This document shows, one piece after another, positions 34,216 to 43,144 of a stretch of 64,000 nucleotides of DNA. Both the position numbers and the translations under genes were made by a program. Location: contig NZ_JAHTBK010000001.1 of assembly GCF_020177575.1 (NCBI RefSeq), positions 2,930,001-2,994,000 on the forward strand, in the 5' to 3' direction. The DNA comes from Hasllibacter sp. MH4015 (GTDB taxonomy: Bacteria > Pseudomonadota > Alphaproteobacteria > Rhodobacterales > Rhodobacteraceae). The notes below the pieces were generated by a model. The model ran no database searches and was not told where the DNA came from. It saw nothing but the letters and a program-made list of their open reading frames with translations. Within the stretch, counting starts at the first letter, position 1, and each line of letters starts with the position of its first letter.

Positions 34216-36123
34216 ATGCCACGCGAACGCATCACGGAGAGCTTTACCCGCGCCGGTCTGAACCTGATCCAGCAGGCGCTGTCGATCTACGATGCCGATT
34301 TGCGGCTGGCCGTCAGCAACCGCCCGTTCCAGGAGATGTTCGGCCTGCCCGAACGTCTGGTCAGTCCGGGCGCCGGGTTCGAAGATACGATCCGCTACCT
34401 TGTCGAAAGCGGTGAATATGGCGCGGTCGACGACGTGGACGATTTCGTGCGAACCCGCGTCGAACAGGCCCGCGCGTTTCAACCCCATTACATGGAACGC
34501 ACCCGCGCGAATGGCCGGACCATCTCCGTCGAAGGCTCGCCCCTGCCCGATGGTGGCTGGGTCACGGTCTATACCGACATCACCCCCGCCAAGCGGCAGG
34601 AGGCGCTTTTGCGCGCCCGGTCCGAGGAATTGTCCGACCAGCTTCTGTCCCACGCGGAGGAGCTGTCGCGCACAAACCGCCAGTTGGAGGCCACGATCGC
34701 CCAATTGCAGGAGGCGAAGGCCGCCTTGGGGGAGTTGGAGGCCCGCACCCGCACCGTGACGGAGATGACGCCCGCCCACATCGCCCATGTCGATGCGGAC
34801 GGATATTACACCTTCACCAACCGCCGCCTGTCGTCGCTTTTGCCCGGGCGGCAAAGCGATATCGTCGGACGATCCTTCGCGGAGGCGCTCGGGGCGGACA
34901 CCGCGGCCATGTTGCAGCCCAAGCTTGCCGCGGCCGCCGATGGCACGCCGACGCTGACGGAATTCACCGATCCCAGTTCCGGGCGGCGCATCCGCACGGC
35001 CTTCACGCCCGACGAACGCGGCGAGGGCGGGGTGTACCTTCTGTCCACCGACGTCACCCAGGAAACCCAGGCCCGCGCGGCGCTGGAGCAGACCCACAAG
35101 AGAGAGATGGCGGCGCAACTCACCAGTGGCCTTGCCCACGATTTCGCCAACCTGCTGACCATCATCCTCGGCCTGCAAACGCAGTTGGAGAAGATGCCCC
35201 TGCCCGACGGCGCAAAGGACCTGACGGCGGCCACGCGCCTTGCGGTGCGGCGCGGCGGGCGATTGCTCGACAAGATCGCCGACATGACCGGCGCGCGGGA
35301 GGTGCGGCCCGCCCCGGTCGTGATCGACGACTTCCTCGCCAGTTTCGAGCCGCTGGCCCGCGCGACCCTGCCCGGTTCGGTGACGCTCGACCTGCAGAAC
35401 GCCCTGTCGCACAAGGCCCTGATGCTGGATGCGGGATCGGTCCAGGACGGGCTTTTGAACCTGGTCCTGAATGCCCGCGACGCGATGGAGGGCAAGGGGG
35501 CGATCACCGTGAGCTTGCGCGACGTCAAGGGGACGTGGCTGGAGATCCGCGTCACCGATACCGGCCCGGGCTTTTCGGACGCCGCGTTAGACAGTGCGCT
35601 CAATCCGTTTTTCACCACCAAGGGGCAGGACGGTTCGGGCCTTGGCCTGACAATGGTCTACGACCTTGTGAAGCTGGCGGGCGGCACGGTGCAGATCGGC
35701 AATACCGAAGGCGGCGCGCAGGTCCTTCTGCGCCTGCCGCTGCGCCCCGTGACCGATGAGACGCAGCCGCGCCTGATCCTCTTGGTCGATGACGTGGACG
35801 AGATCCGCACGCAGGTGCGGGAGGATCTGATCGGCCTCGGCCACAGGGTGCTGGAGGCCGCATCGGCGGAGGAGGCGCTGGCCCTTGCCGATCTTCCGGG
35901 CCTTGATTGGGTCCTGTCGGATATTCGCCTGGGCGCGGTGGATGGCGTGGCGCTTCTGACGGATATCGCCGCGCATCACCCGCATCTGCACCTCGCCCTC
36001 ATGACGTCCCTGCCCGCATCCGATCCGCTGCGGATGACGGGGGCACGGCGCTGGCCGGTACTGGACAAGCCGGTCGATCCCGGCGCGCTTCACGCGCTGA
36101 TGACCCAAGAGGTCGCGGCATGA
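34216..36123 (+). CDS. Hybrid sensor histidine kinase (PAS-PAS-HisKA-HATPase-REC)
   Basis: 635 residues, no transmembrane segment, so a cytoplasmic sensor. A PAS-like region (about 15-120), a coiled coil (125-180), a second PAS (about 182-285), the H-box SGLAHDF with His308, ATP-binding N-box NLVLNARDAM (about 415-424), G1 DTGPGF (448-453), F box NPFFTTK and G2 GSGLGLTM. A receiver domain follows with Asp569 and Lys618. It is co-translated with the response regulator (ATGA). The input signal is unknown; the PAS domains suggest a small ligand or redox cue. Confidence 0.9.
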   Translation: MPRERITESFTRAGLNLIQQALSIYDADLRLAVSNRPFQEMFGLPERLVSPGAGFEDTIRYLVESGEYGAVDDVDDFVRTRVEQARAFQPHYMERTRANGRTISVEGSPLPDGGWVTVYTDITPAKRQEALLRARSEELSDQLLSHAEELSRTNRQLEATIAQLQEAKAALGELEARTRTVTEMTPAHIAHVDADGYYTFTNRRLSSLLPGRQSDIVGRSFAEALGADTAAMLQPKLAAAADGTPTLTEFTDPSSGRRIRTAFTPDERGEGGVYLLSTDVTQETQARAALEQTHKREMAAQLTSGLAHDFANLLTIILGLQTQLEKMPLPDGAKDLTAATRLAVRRGGRLLDKIADMTGAREVRPAPVVIDDFLASFEPLARATLPGSVTLDLQNALSHKALMLDAGSVQDGLLNLVLNARDAMEGKGAITVSLRDVKGTWLEIRVTDTGPGFSDAALDSALNPFFTTKGQDGSGLGLTMVYDLVKLAGGTVQIGNTEGGAQVLLRLPLRPVTDETQPRLILLVDDVDEIRTQVREDLIGLGHRVLEAASAEEALALADLPGLDWVLSDIRLGAVDGVALLTDIAAHHPHLHLALMTSLPASDPLRMTGARRWPVLDKPVDPGALHALMTQEVAA

Positions 36124-36821
36124 GCGCGCCCCTCGTCACGATCCTGGATGATGAGCCGCAGATCCGCGCGATGCTGTCCGATGCCCTGACGGAGGCCGGG
36201 TTCCGCACCCTCACCTTCGCCCGCGCGACGGAGTTCGAGGCGGCGTTGCGCAAGACCACGCCCGATGTCTGCCTTGTCGATCTGGGCCTGCCGGACCGGG
36301 ACGGGCTGGCGCTGGTGCATCGGCTGGCGCTCGAATCCGGGTCGTCGATCATCATCATCTCTGGCCGCGCGCAGGTGCAGGATCGCGTGACAGGGCTGGA
36401 GCTGGGGGCGGACGACTACATCATCAAGCCGTTCGATCCGGTGGAGGTCGTGGCCCGCGTCCGTGCCCGCCTGCGCAGCCCGAAAGCACCCGATCGTGCG
36501 CAGGCCGTTGCCATGTTCAACGGCTGGACCGCGTCCTTCGACAGCTACACGCTGGTGGCCGAAGACGGGTCGCAAACACCGTTTTCCCACGCGGAGGGGG
36601 AGGTGCTGCGCCTGTTCCTCGAATCGCCGAAACGCCTGATCTCCCGCCAGCAGATGCAGGAAAGCCTGGGCGGGGCGGCGGGCGAAAGTTTTGACAGGGC
36701 GATGGATGTCCGCATCTCGCGCCTGCGCACGAAGCTGCGCGAAGACCCGAAAAACCCGCGCCTGATCAAGACGATCTACGGCGCGGGTTATATCTTTCTC
36801 GGTGAAGTGCGCTGGACCTAG
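36120..36821 (+). CDS. OmpR-family response regulator
   Basis: 233 residues: a receiver domain with acidic pocket Asp10/Asp11, phosphoacceptor Asp54 in CLVDLGLP and Lys103, then a winged-helix DNA-binding domain (about 130-228; SFDRAMDVRISRLRTKLREDP and the terminal KTIYGAGYIF). It overlaps the kinase stop by 4 nt. Such regulators bind direct repeats spaced by about 11 bp as dimers. It ends overlapping the convergent DUF2383 gene by 4 nt. Confidence 0.93.
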   Translation: MSAPLVTILDDEPQIRAMLSDALTEAGFRTLTFARATEFEAALRKTTPDVCLVDLGLPDRDGLALVHRLALESGSSIIIISGRAQVQDRVTGLELGADDYIIKPFDPVEVVARVRARLRSPKAPDRAQAVAMFNGWTASFDSYTLVAEDGSQTPFSHAEGEVLRLFLESPKRLISRQQMQESLGGAAGESFDRAMDVRISRLRTKLREDPKNPRLIKTIYGAGYIFLGEVRWT

Positions 36822-37294
36822 TCCGCGATGGCGCGGGCTTCGTCCAGCACCGCTTCCAATTCTGCCAGCATGTCGGCAAGCGCCTGGCGGTCCGGACCTT
36901 CCGGCACTTCGGCCATGGCGTCGTGGAAAGCGTCGGTCACGTATTCCTCTCCGTCGATGGCGCGTTCCAGCGCGTCGTCGTCGATCTCATCGAACAGGGC
37001 ACGGAGCGAGATGACGGTCTTGTTCACCGTCGTCATGACAGAGCCGTCGGTGTCCGGCGTGCCGCCCATCCCGTTGATGAGGGAGGCAAGCTGACCGGCA
37101 TGAACCCGGTGGATCTCGTGGATCTTGCGCAGGATCGGCAGAACCTCTGCCTCGGCCTCTTCGACCATTTTGTCGTAGCCGGCCAGCGCGTCACAGGTGC
37201 GCGTCAGGGCTTTCTGGATGGCGTCGATATCGGCGCGGGTTTCGTCGGCTTCGATCGGTTGCACGGGCGGGTAGGGGGCGGCGGGGGTGGCCAT
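36818..37294 (-). CDS. DUF2383-type four-helix-bundle protein
   Basis: 158 residues, acidic, all-helical, ferritin-like four-helix bundle by pattern (IHEIHRVHAGQLASLINGMGG in the middle). Members of this group (PA2169-like) are stress-associated with unclear function. No metal-ligand set is obvious. Divergent from the next gene. Confidence 0.8.
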   Translation of the reverse strand: MATPAAPYPPVQPIEADETRADIDAIQKALTRTCDALAGYDKMVEEAEAEVLPILRKIHEIHRVHAGQLASLINGMGGTPDTDGSVMTTVNKTVISLRALFDEIDDDALERAIDGEEYVTDAFHDAMAEVPEGPDRQALADMLAELEAVLDEARAIAD

Positions 37295-37425
37295 GGCGGG
37301 TCTCCGTCACATTGGGTTTCAGAATGTCGTCTGGCAGATCAACCCGCAAAACCGGTGATCGGTTCCCCCGTCCGGCAGCGCCTGCTAGCGTCGGCGCGTT
37401 GCTGTCCGCAATCGAAGGGTCCGCC

Positions 37426-38481
37426 ATGCCACATCTCTGGGTTCGCGCCGAGGAGCGCGCCAATGAACGCCGCGTCGGGATCACACCCAAAGGGGTGCAG
37501 GCGCTTCTGGCTGCCGGTTTTCAGGTGACGGTGGAGGATAGCGCCACGCGGATCATCCCCGCGCAGGAGTACCGGGACGCGGGTGCGACCACTGCACAGG
37601 CCGGCACGTGGCGGGACGCGCCGCACGATGCGATCATCTTCGGGCTTAAGGAACTGCCCGGGGATACGGGGCCGCTTGTTCACCGGCACATCCTTTTCGG
37701 CCATGCGTTCAAGGGCCAACCATCCGGCCCCGACCTGCTGCGCCGGTTTCGCGAAGGCGGCGGGGCGCTCTATGATCTGGAATACCTCGTGGATGACACC
37801 GGACGCCGGGTATCGGCCTTCGGGTTCTGGGCGGGCTATGTGGGTGCGGCGCTGTCGATCCTGGCCTGGGCGGCGGCGCAGGGCGGCAGCAAGATGCAAG
37901 CCGTTACCGACTGGGACCACAAGGAGGCGTTGATCCTCGACGTGACGGAGGCATTGGCCCGCATCGGCCATAGGCGCCCCACCGCCATCATCATCGGCGC
38001 CCTTGGTCGCACCGGCACCGGGGCATCCGCATTTTGCGAGGCGATGGGCGTCGCCCCCACCGGCTGGGACATGGCGGAGACGGCGAAAGGCGGCCCCTTC
38101 CCCGAGATCCTGACCCACGACATCTTTCTCAACTGCATCCTCGCCTCCCCCGGCGTGCCGGTCTTCGTGCCGGACAACGCCCGCTCAGAGCCGCGCCGCC
38201 TGTCAGTGATCGGCGACATCGCATGCGACCCGGACAGCGCCTATTCCCCGATCAAGGTCTATGACCGTGTGACCACATGGTCCGATCCGGTCCTGAGAAT
38301 CGCCGATGATCCGGTGCTGGATGTGATGGCGATCGACAATCTGCCGTCGCTGTTGCCGCTGGAAAGCTCCCAGGATTTCGCGGACGAGCTTCTGCCGCAC
38401 CTTTTGGGCCTGGATGACATGGCCTCCGGCGTCTGGGGCCGCGCCAACGAAACCTTCAGAGCGGCCCTGGCCGAGCTTTGA
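37426..38481 (+). CDS. Saccharopine dehydrogenase-like (lysine-forming) enzyme
   Basis: 351 residues. AlaDH/PNT N-terminal domain with RAEERANERRVGITPKGVQ, a central dinucleotide-binding part (PTAIIIGALGRTGTGASAF near 190) and ETAKGGPFPEILTHDIFLNC after it. This matches the NAD-dependent L-lysine-forming saccharopine dehydrogenases found in bacteria with lysine catabolism or AAA-like routes. The ATG at 37426 opens the conserved domain; the preceding 38 codons are in the divergent gap. The physiological direction is unknown. Confidence 0.85.
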   Translation: MPHLWVRAEERANERRVGITPKGVQALLAAGFQVTVEDSATRIIPAQEYRDAGATTAQAGTWRDAPHDAIIFGLKELPGDTGPLVHRHILFGHAFKGQPSGPDLLRRFREGGGALYDLEYLVDDTGRRVSAFGFWAGYVGAALSILAWAAAQGGSKMQAVTDWDHKEALILDVTEALARIGHRRPTAIIIGALGRTGTGASAFCEAMGVAPTGWDMAETAKGGPFPEILTHDIFLNCILASPGVPVFVPDNARSEPRRLSVIGDIACDPDSAYSPIKVYDRVTTWSDPVLRIADDPVLDVMAIDNLPSLLPLESSQDFADELLPHLLGLDDMASGVWGRANETFRAALAEL

Positions 38482-38488
38482 GCCGGGG

Positions 38489-38803
38489 TCAGAGCAGGTC
38501 GTCTTCCTGATCTGCCACGTCAAGACCCAGGGCCTCCGCGCCCGCTTCCAGGTGGTCGGCAAAATGAGGGCTGCCGAACAGGTAGTCCGCGGTCGGCACT
38601 GACGCCTCCGCCATCGCCGTCGCGCGGGCCTCCGCGAAATCCTCCGCCTCGAAGCTGCCGCGCCCGATCCAGAAGATCGCGACCAGATCGGCCTGCTCCT
38701 CCGGTCCCAATCCTTCCAGAAAGCCGCGCAACTCGCCCTCGGCCCGTTCCATCTCGTGACCCATCAGGATCACCTGCGCCACCGATCTTGCCGTGATGTC
38801 CAT
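38489..38803 (-). CDS. DUF3775-domain protein
   Basis: 104 residues, acidic, helical. EEQADLVAIFWIGRGSFEAEDFAEA and the terminal PHFADHLEAGAEALGLD match the DUF3775 family. Cytoplasmic; function unknown. It lies tail-to-tail with the lysine dehydrogenase-like gene, 8 nt apart. Confidence 0.82.
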   Translation of the reverse strand: MDITARSVAQVILMGHEMERAEGELRGFLEGLGPEEQADLVAIFWIGRGSFEAEDFAEARATAMAEASVPTADYLFGSPHFADHLEAGAEALGLDVADQEDDLL

Positions 38804-38873
38804 ATCCTGTCCTCCGCTTGCGTATGGGACAGGTCATCATACCACGAGACGCGGTGCCTTGACCGGGATCAAG

Positions 38874-39611
38874 TCAGCGACGGAAGAACAGCCATTCGTA
38901 GATCGACGTGGGAAGGAACCGCGACAAGCGGAAGACGAGGCCGAAGCCGAACGGAAACGCCTTGTGGAAACTGTCGTCATTCATGTGCTCGAACACTTCC
39001 TGCGCGGCGGCGTCGGGCTCCATGATGAAGGGCATGTCGAAATCGTTCTGCTCGGTCAGGCGGGTCTTGATGAAGCCGGGATTGGCGATCTGCACCTCCA
39101 CGCCCGTGGCTTTCAGATCGCCGTGCATGGACTCGGCCAATGCCATCAGGCCGGCCTTCGACGCGGAATACCCGATGGCACCGGGCAGGCCGCGATAGGC
39201 CGACAGCGACCCGATCAGCACGATATGGCCCTTGTCGGCCTCCACCATCTTGCCGATTACCTGCCCGACGACGCGCGCGGCACCGGTCAGGTTGATATCG
39301 AACATCTGCTCCACCTTGTCGGCGTCCCAATCCTGCGCCTTCATCGGCGAGTAGACCCCGGCAAGGAAGACCATGCCGTCCACGGCCCCGATCTCCGCCG
39401 CTGCATCCTCCACCGAGTTGCGGTCGGAGATGTCGACGGGAACGATGCTCGACGCGCCGGGAAGCTCAGCGGCCAATTCCTCCAGCCGGTCGGTGGAGCG
39501 TGCCGACAGCACCAGCTCCACGCCCGACCGGCTCATGATGTGGGCGAGGCTGCGGCCAAGGCCCTCGGACGCGCCCACCAGCCAATACTTTTTCCCGCTC
39601 CAGTCCCGCAT
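38874..39611 (-). CDS. SDR-family oxidoreductase of the RpoE-type stress operon
   Basis: 245 residues. GASEGLGRSLA (Rossmann motif; residues 13-23), NSVEDAAAEIG, a catalytic Ser in IGSLSAY and YSASK. Two ATGs in tandem (39614 and 39611) overlap the upstream MFS stop; the second has the better spacing from AAGGA. Last gene of a four-gene operon facing away from rpoE-chrR. Substrate unknown, perhaps a lipid or aldehyde product of oxidation. Confidence 0.88.
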   Translation of the reverse strand: MRDWSGKKYWLVGASEGLGRSLAHIMSRSGVELVLSARSTDRLEELAAELPGASSIVPVDISDRNSVEDAAAEIGAVDGMVFLAGVYSPMKAQDWDADKVEQMFDINLTGAARVVGQVIGKMVEADKGHIVLIGSLSAYRGLPGAIGYSASKAGLMALAESMHGDLKATGVEVQIANPGFIKTRLTEQNDFDMPFIMEPDAAAQEVFEHMNDDSFHKAFPFGFGLVFRLSRFLPTSIYEWLFFRR

Positions 39612-40855
39612 CATCGTTCCTTTCCAATTGGTCGCGGCAGCTCCGTCACTGCCAAAAGGGCCATTGCCAGAAGTTTTAGGGCGCAAGGCAGGCCCGCATA
39701 GAGGTAAATCAGCACATCCACCGACATGGGCGTCGGTCCGCCATCATTATTGAACCCCGCCGCATCCAGCGCCGGCAGCAGTGCGATCGCCGCAAGCGCC
39801 AACGTGGCCTTGGACACGAAGGCCCACAACCCGAAACCGGAACTCGCATCGGGCGCGATTTGTTCCATCCGTGCCGCAAACGCCGCCGGAAGCAGCGCGA
39901 AATCCGCCCCCAGCGCGAAGCCCGTCACGATGCACACGGCGGCGAAGGCCCACAGATCGCCGGGGCCAAGCGCCAGCACGGTGACGAAGCCCGCAACGGC
40001 CAGCGTCATCGCCGCAAACAGCATCGGGCGGCTGCCGAAGCGCCGCGCCAGCCGCGTCCAGACGGGGGCCGAAGCTGCGGCCATCAGGAAGAACCCGATC
40101 AGGTACGCCCCTTCCCATCCCGGCGCCTGCAACGCGGTTTCGACATAGAACAGGAAGAGGGTGGAGGTGACGGCGACGGGCGCCGCATTCAGAAGCGCGA
40201 TCAGAAGCAGGCGGCGCGCCAACGGATCGGCCAGGACCGGGCCGAACCCCGCGCCCGCCTCCACCCGGCCCCCGCCCCATTCCGCGCGCATCAGCCACAG
40301 CGCCGCCCCGACCAGCACCGCGAACCCCAAGGCGAAGGATGCGAACGGCGCGCCGGTGAAGCCCAGGGCGAAGGGCGCGATGGAAGCCACGCACACCCCG
40401 AGAAGCGCGCCCGTCTCCCGCCAGGCGGCGAGGCTCAGATGCCCCCCCGCGCCCAGACGCTGTGCCGCGCCCACACCTTCGGCATACATGCAGATCGTCA
40501 GGAACGAGAAGGCGGAGAAGAGGCCGATCATCATCACCGTGAACCAGATCAGCGGGGGCATCGGCGGGGTAACGGCGAACAGGCCCACCATCGAAAGCGC
40601 CATGATCGTACCCGCCAAAGCCACCGCCATCCCCCGTGCGGCCCGGGTGCGGCTGGCGACCCATCCCAGCACCGGGTCCTGCACGAAATCGAACAGCCGC
40701 AGCACGAAAAGGACACCGGCCAGCGCCGTCAGGCCGACGCCATAGCTGTCGACGTAGAATTTCGGCGCGTGGATGTAGATCGGCAGCCCCGCGCAGGCGA
40801 GCGTGGCGGCGAAAACGGCATAGGCGGGACGGGACGGCAGCATCGCGGATGTCAC
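39611..40855 (-). CDS. MFS transporter (GPH/MFS_2-like)
   Basis: 414 residues with about 12 helices. RLFDFVQDPVLGWVASRTR near residues 50-68 is the characteristic loop 2-3 motif of the glycoside-pentoside-hexuronide branch. The start is a GTG at 40855, overlapping the DUF1365 stop (GTGA) and following GGAGGAGA. The substrate cannot be inferred. Co-transcribed with SDR, DUF1365 and FAD oxidoreductase genes. Confidence 0.85.
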   Translation of the reverse strand: MTSAMLPSRPAYAVFAATLACAGLPIYIHAPKFYVDSYGVGLTALAGVLFVLRLFDFVQDPVLGWVASRTRAARGMAVALAGTIMALSMVGLFAVTPPMPPLIWFTVMMIGLFSAFSFLTICMYAEGVGAAQRLGAGGHLSLAAWRETGALLGVCVASIAPFALGFTGAPFASFALGFAVLVGAALWLMRAEWGGGRVEAGAGFGPVLADPLARRLLLIALLNAAPVAVTSTLFLFYVETALQAPGWEGAYLIGFFLMAAASAPVWTRLARRFGSRPMLFAAMTLAVAGFVTVLALGPGDLWAFAAVCIVTGFALGADFALLPAAFAARMEQIAPDASSGFGLWAFVSKATLALAAIALLPALDAAGFNNDGGPTPMSVDVLIYLYAGLPCALKLLAMALLAVTELPRPIGKER

Positions 40856-41616
40856 CGCGAGATCTCCTCCGTCGGCGGTTCGGGCCGGACGCGGTAACGC
40901 GCGCCCTTCCACCAGAGCTTCAGCGCCTGCCAATGGATCAGGCTCAACACCCGCCGCGATCCGAAGGGACGGCGCAGGGCCGCGCGCAGGATGGAGCCCG
41001 TCGTGAGCTCCGCACGCGGGCCGGTCAGGGTCGCATAGACGCCCTCATTGCCGGTGGAAAAGTCGATCCAGATGCCCACGCGGTCCGGACGGATGTCGAA
41101 GCGGAACGCATACCCCCCCTCGATCGGCTGGAAGGGGGAGACGTGGAAGATTTTCTGCGCCGTCAACGTATCTTCGCGCTTGATCGGGCGGTGGTCGTGG
41201 TGGGCGCAGAGGTAGGAATGCCGGTCCCCGAACGTGTTGGACACTTCCGAAATCACGGCCCGCAGCCGCCCCTGCCTGTCATGGGCCAGCCAGAAGGAGA
41301 CCGGGTTGAAGACATGGCCCAGGACCCGCGGCTGCGCCAGAAGCATCAGCTTGCCGTCGGTCACATCGCCCAGTCCGTGGGCCGCCAGCGCCGCCCTGGC
41401 CCAAGGCGCGCCCTGACCCTGTTTCGGGGGGCCGCCATGGTCCCGATCCCAGAGCGAGAAGAAGCCCGCGCGGTTGCGTCCGAACCCGAACGGGCCGCGC
41501 GCGCCGCCCTCCGCATCGAGCATCACGTAGTCGATGCCATAGCGAAACGCATTCTCCACCGGTCCGCGCCTGGTGTGGAGCGTTTGTCCCGCGATATGGT
41601 CGATCCCCTCGCTCAT
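40852..41616 (-). CDS. DUF1365-family protein
   Basis: 254 residues. LGHVFNPVSFWLAHD (about 99-113), EVSNTFGDRHSYLC and FHVSPFQPIEGGYAFRF are the DUF1365 hallmarks. The family commonly follows a FAD-dependent amine-oxidase-like gene and a cyclopropane fatty acid synthase; here the flavoprotein is present and no synthase is seen. ATG overlaps the flavoprotein stop (ATGA). Function unproven; a role in fatty-acid modification is suspected for the family. Confidence 0.88.
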   Translation of the reverse strand: MSEGIDHIAGQTLHTRRGPVENAFRYGIDYVMLDAEGGARGPFGFGRNRAGFFSLWDRDHGGPPKQGQGAPWARAALAAHGLGDVTDGKLMLLAQPRVLGHVFNPVSFWLAHDRQGRLRAVISEVSNTFGDRHSYLCAHHDHRPIKREDTLTAQKIFHVSPFQPIEGGYAFRFDIRPDRVGIWIDFSTGNEGVYATLTGPRAELTTGSILRAALRRPFGSRRVLSLIHWQALKLWWKGARYRVRPEPPTEEISR

Positions 41617-42905
41617 GCGGCCAGCACGCTCCGATCCTTTTCCTTCAGGCCCTGCACGACATCCATCGCGCTTGCATAGCCGTCCTCGTGAAACCCGTTC
41701 TTCATCCACGCGCCGCAGAACCATGTGGCGTTGTCGCCGTTCAGGCCCCGGATCGTGGATTGCGCGGCCAGTGCGGCAAGGTCGTAGACCGGGTGACTGA
41801 ACTCCGCCACGTCGTAGACCAGCTTGTCGTCAATCGGCGCGCGGCTGTTGAGCGTCACGAAAAGCGGGTCGCTTTCCGGGATCGGTTGCAGGCAATTCAT
41901 CCAGTAAGTCAGGTCGATCGGCCCGCCTTCATGGCCCTTCCGCTCGGTGTAATTCCAGCTTGACCACGTCGCGCGGCGCCGGGGCATCGCGCGGGCATCA
42001 GCGTGAAGGATTGCGCTGTTGGGCTGGTACCGCACGGCAGACAGGGCGGCCTGTTCCGCGGGCGTCGGATCGGCCAGAAGCGACAGGGTTACATCGGAAT
42101 GGGTGGCGAAGATCACCTCGTCGAAATGCTCCCAATGGCCCTCTTGTTGGACCTCGACCCCGATGGGGGTGCGCCGCACCGCTTGCGCACCGCGACCCAT
42201 GCGGATGTCCACGCCCCGTGTGCGCATCGCCCGCTCCAGTCGGGTGACATATTCGATGGACCCGCCCTGCACCGTGTACCATTGGTGCTGACCGGTCGAT
42301 TGCATCAGATTGTGGTTTCGGAAGAACCGGACCAGCGCCTGGGCGGGGAAATCCATGATCTCCTCTTTCGGGGTGGACCAGATCGCGCCGGAAATCGGCG
42401 TCAGGTAGTAGTCGCGGAACCACGGACCCATCTGCATCTGGTCCATCAACGCACCCAGCGTGATGGTGCTGTCGGTCGCCAAGGCCTCCGCCTCCGCGTT
42501 GAAGCGCAGAAGGTCGCGGATCATCCGCAGGTAACCGGGGCGCGCTATGTTGCGCGGCTGCGCGAACAACGCGCGCAGATTGCGCAGCCCGTACTCGATC
42601 CGCCCCCCGTCGATGGAGGCGGCGAAGGACATGTCGGATTTGGCCGTGGGCACGTCCAGTTCCTTGAACAGGCGCACGAGGTTGGGATAATTGACGTGGT
42701 TGAACACGATGAACCCGGTATCGACCGGCTGATCCCCGTTCTTGCCCGCAACGATCGTCCTTGCATGGCCGCCCAATCGCCCCTCCGCCTCGATCAGGGT
42801 GACGTGGTGGTCCGGGGACAGGTGATAGGCCGCGGCCATGCCGGATATCCCTGCGCCGATGATCGCGATCTTCTTCGGCGCGGTTTGCATTGTCTCGAAC
42901 GGCAT
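41613..42905 (-). CDS. FAD-dependent oxidoreductase (amine-oxidase-like)
   Basis: 430 residues. The dinucleotide fold is at the N-terminus: IAIIGAGISGMAAAYHLS, ending in EAEGRLGGHA; the C-terminal FAD segment is GLNGDNATWFCGAWMKNGFHEDG. AAGGGGAAG precedes the ATG at 42905. Such proteins accompany DUF1365 in RpoE/ChrR-type loci of Rhodobacterales. An ECF-type promoter (42970-42941, minus strand) ends 36 nt upstream. Confidence 0.9.
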   Translation of the reverse strand: MPFETMQTAPKKIAIIGAGISGMAAAYHLSPDHHVTLIEAEGRLGGHARTIVAGKNGDQPVDTGFIVFNHVNYPNLVRLFKELDVPTAKSDMSFAASIDGGRIEYGLRNLRALFAQPRNIARPGYLRMIRDLLRFNAEAEALATDSTITLGALMDQMQMGPWFRDYYLTPISGAIWSTPKEEIMDFPAQALVRFFRNHNLMQSTGQHQWYTVQGGSIEYVTRLERAMRTRGVDIRMGRGAQAVRRTPIGVEVQQEGHWEHFDEVIFATHSDVTLSLLADPTPAEQAALSAVRYQPNSAILHADARAMPRRRATWSSWNYTERKGHEGGPIDLTYWMNCLQPIPESDPLFVTLNSRAPIDDKLVYDVAEFSHPVYDLAALAAQSTIRGLNGDNATWFCGAWMKNGFHEDGYASAMDVVQGLKEKDRSVLAA

Positions 42906-42940
42906 ATCTTCCCCTTGGTCGCCTGCATCAGTGCTTGAAA

Positions 42941-42970
42941 GGGATACGTGGTGCAACCGCGCGCAGATCA
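42941..42970 (-). promoter_or_regulatory. RpoE-type ECF promoter of the flavoprotein operon
   Basis: Minus strand: TGATCT (42970-42965), 18-nt spacer, TATCCC (42946-42941). It parallels the rpoE-side promoter in the same gap and the TGATC-N18-TA pattern known for Rhodobacter RpoE. The transcript start would be about 30 nt before the ATG. Confidence 0.65.
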
Positions 42971-43026
42971 AAGAATTACTTTGCTTAATCCCTGTAAATG
43001 AAAGCTTTTCACCGGATAGATTAATG

Positions 43027-43056
43027 TGATCCAACCTAGGAACTGATCCGTATACC
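43027..43056 (+). promoter_or_regulatory. RpoE-type ECF promoter of rpoE-chrR
   Basis: TGATCC (43027-43032), 18-nt spacer, TATACC (43051-43056). Transcription would start near 43063, excluding the ATG at 43061 as the rpoE start and indicating autoregulation. Confidence 0.7.
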
Positions 43057-43144
43057 TTGTATGCTGATCGCGAACGACCACGCTGAAGCAACCTATGGTG
43101 TACCGATCGGGGCCCTTGGCGGGCCTCGGGACGTTCACCGTGAC

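Noticed and set aside
34111-35412. Long open frame on the minus strand opposite the hybrid kinase
   Set aside because: Composition is that of an antisense shadow; the kinase on the plus strand has all family motifs.
43061-43144. Upstream in-frame ATG of rpoE
   Set aside because: It lies at or before the predicted transcript start of the ECF promoter ending at 43056, and the extra residues are unlike sigma factors.
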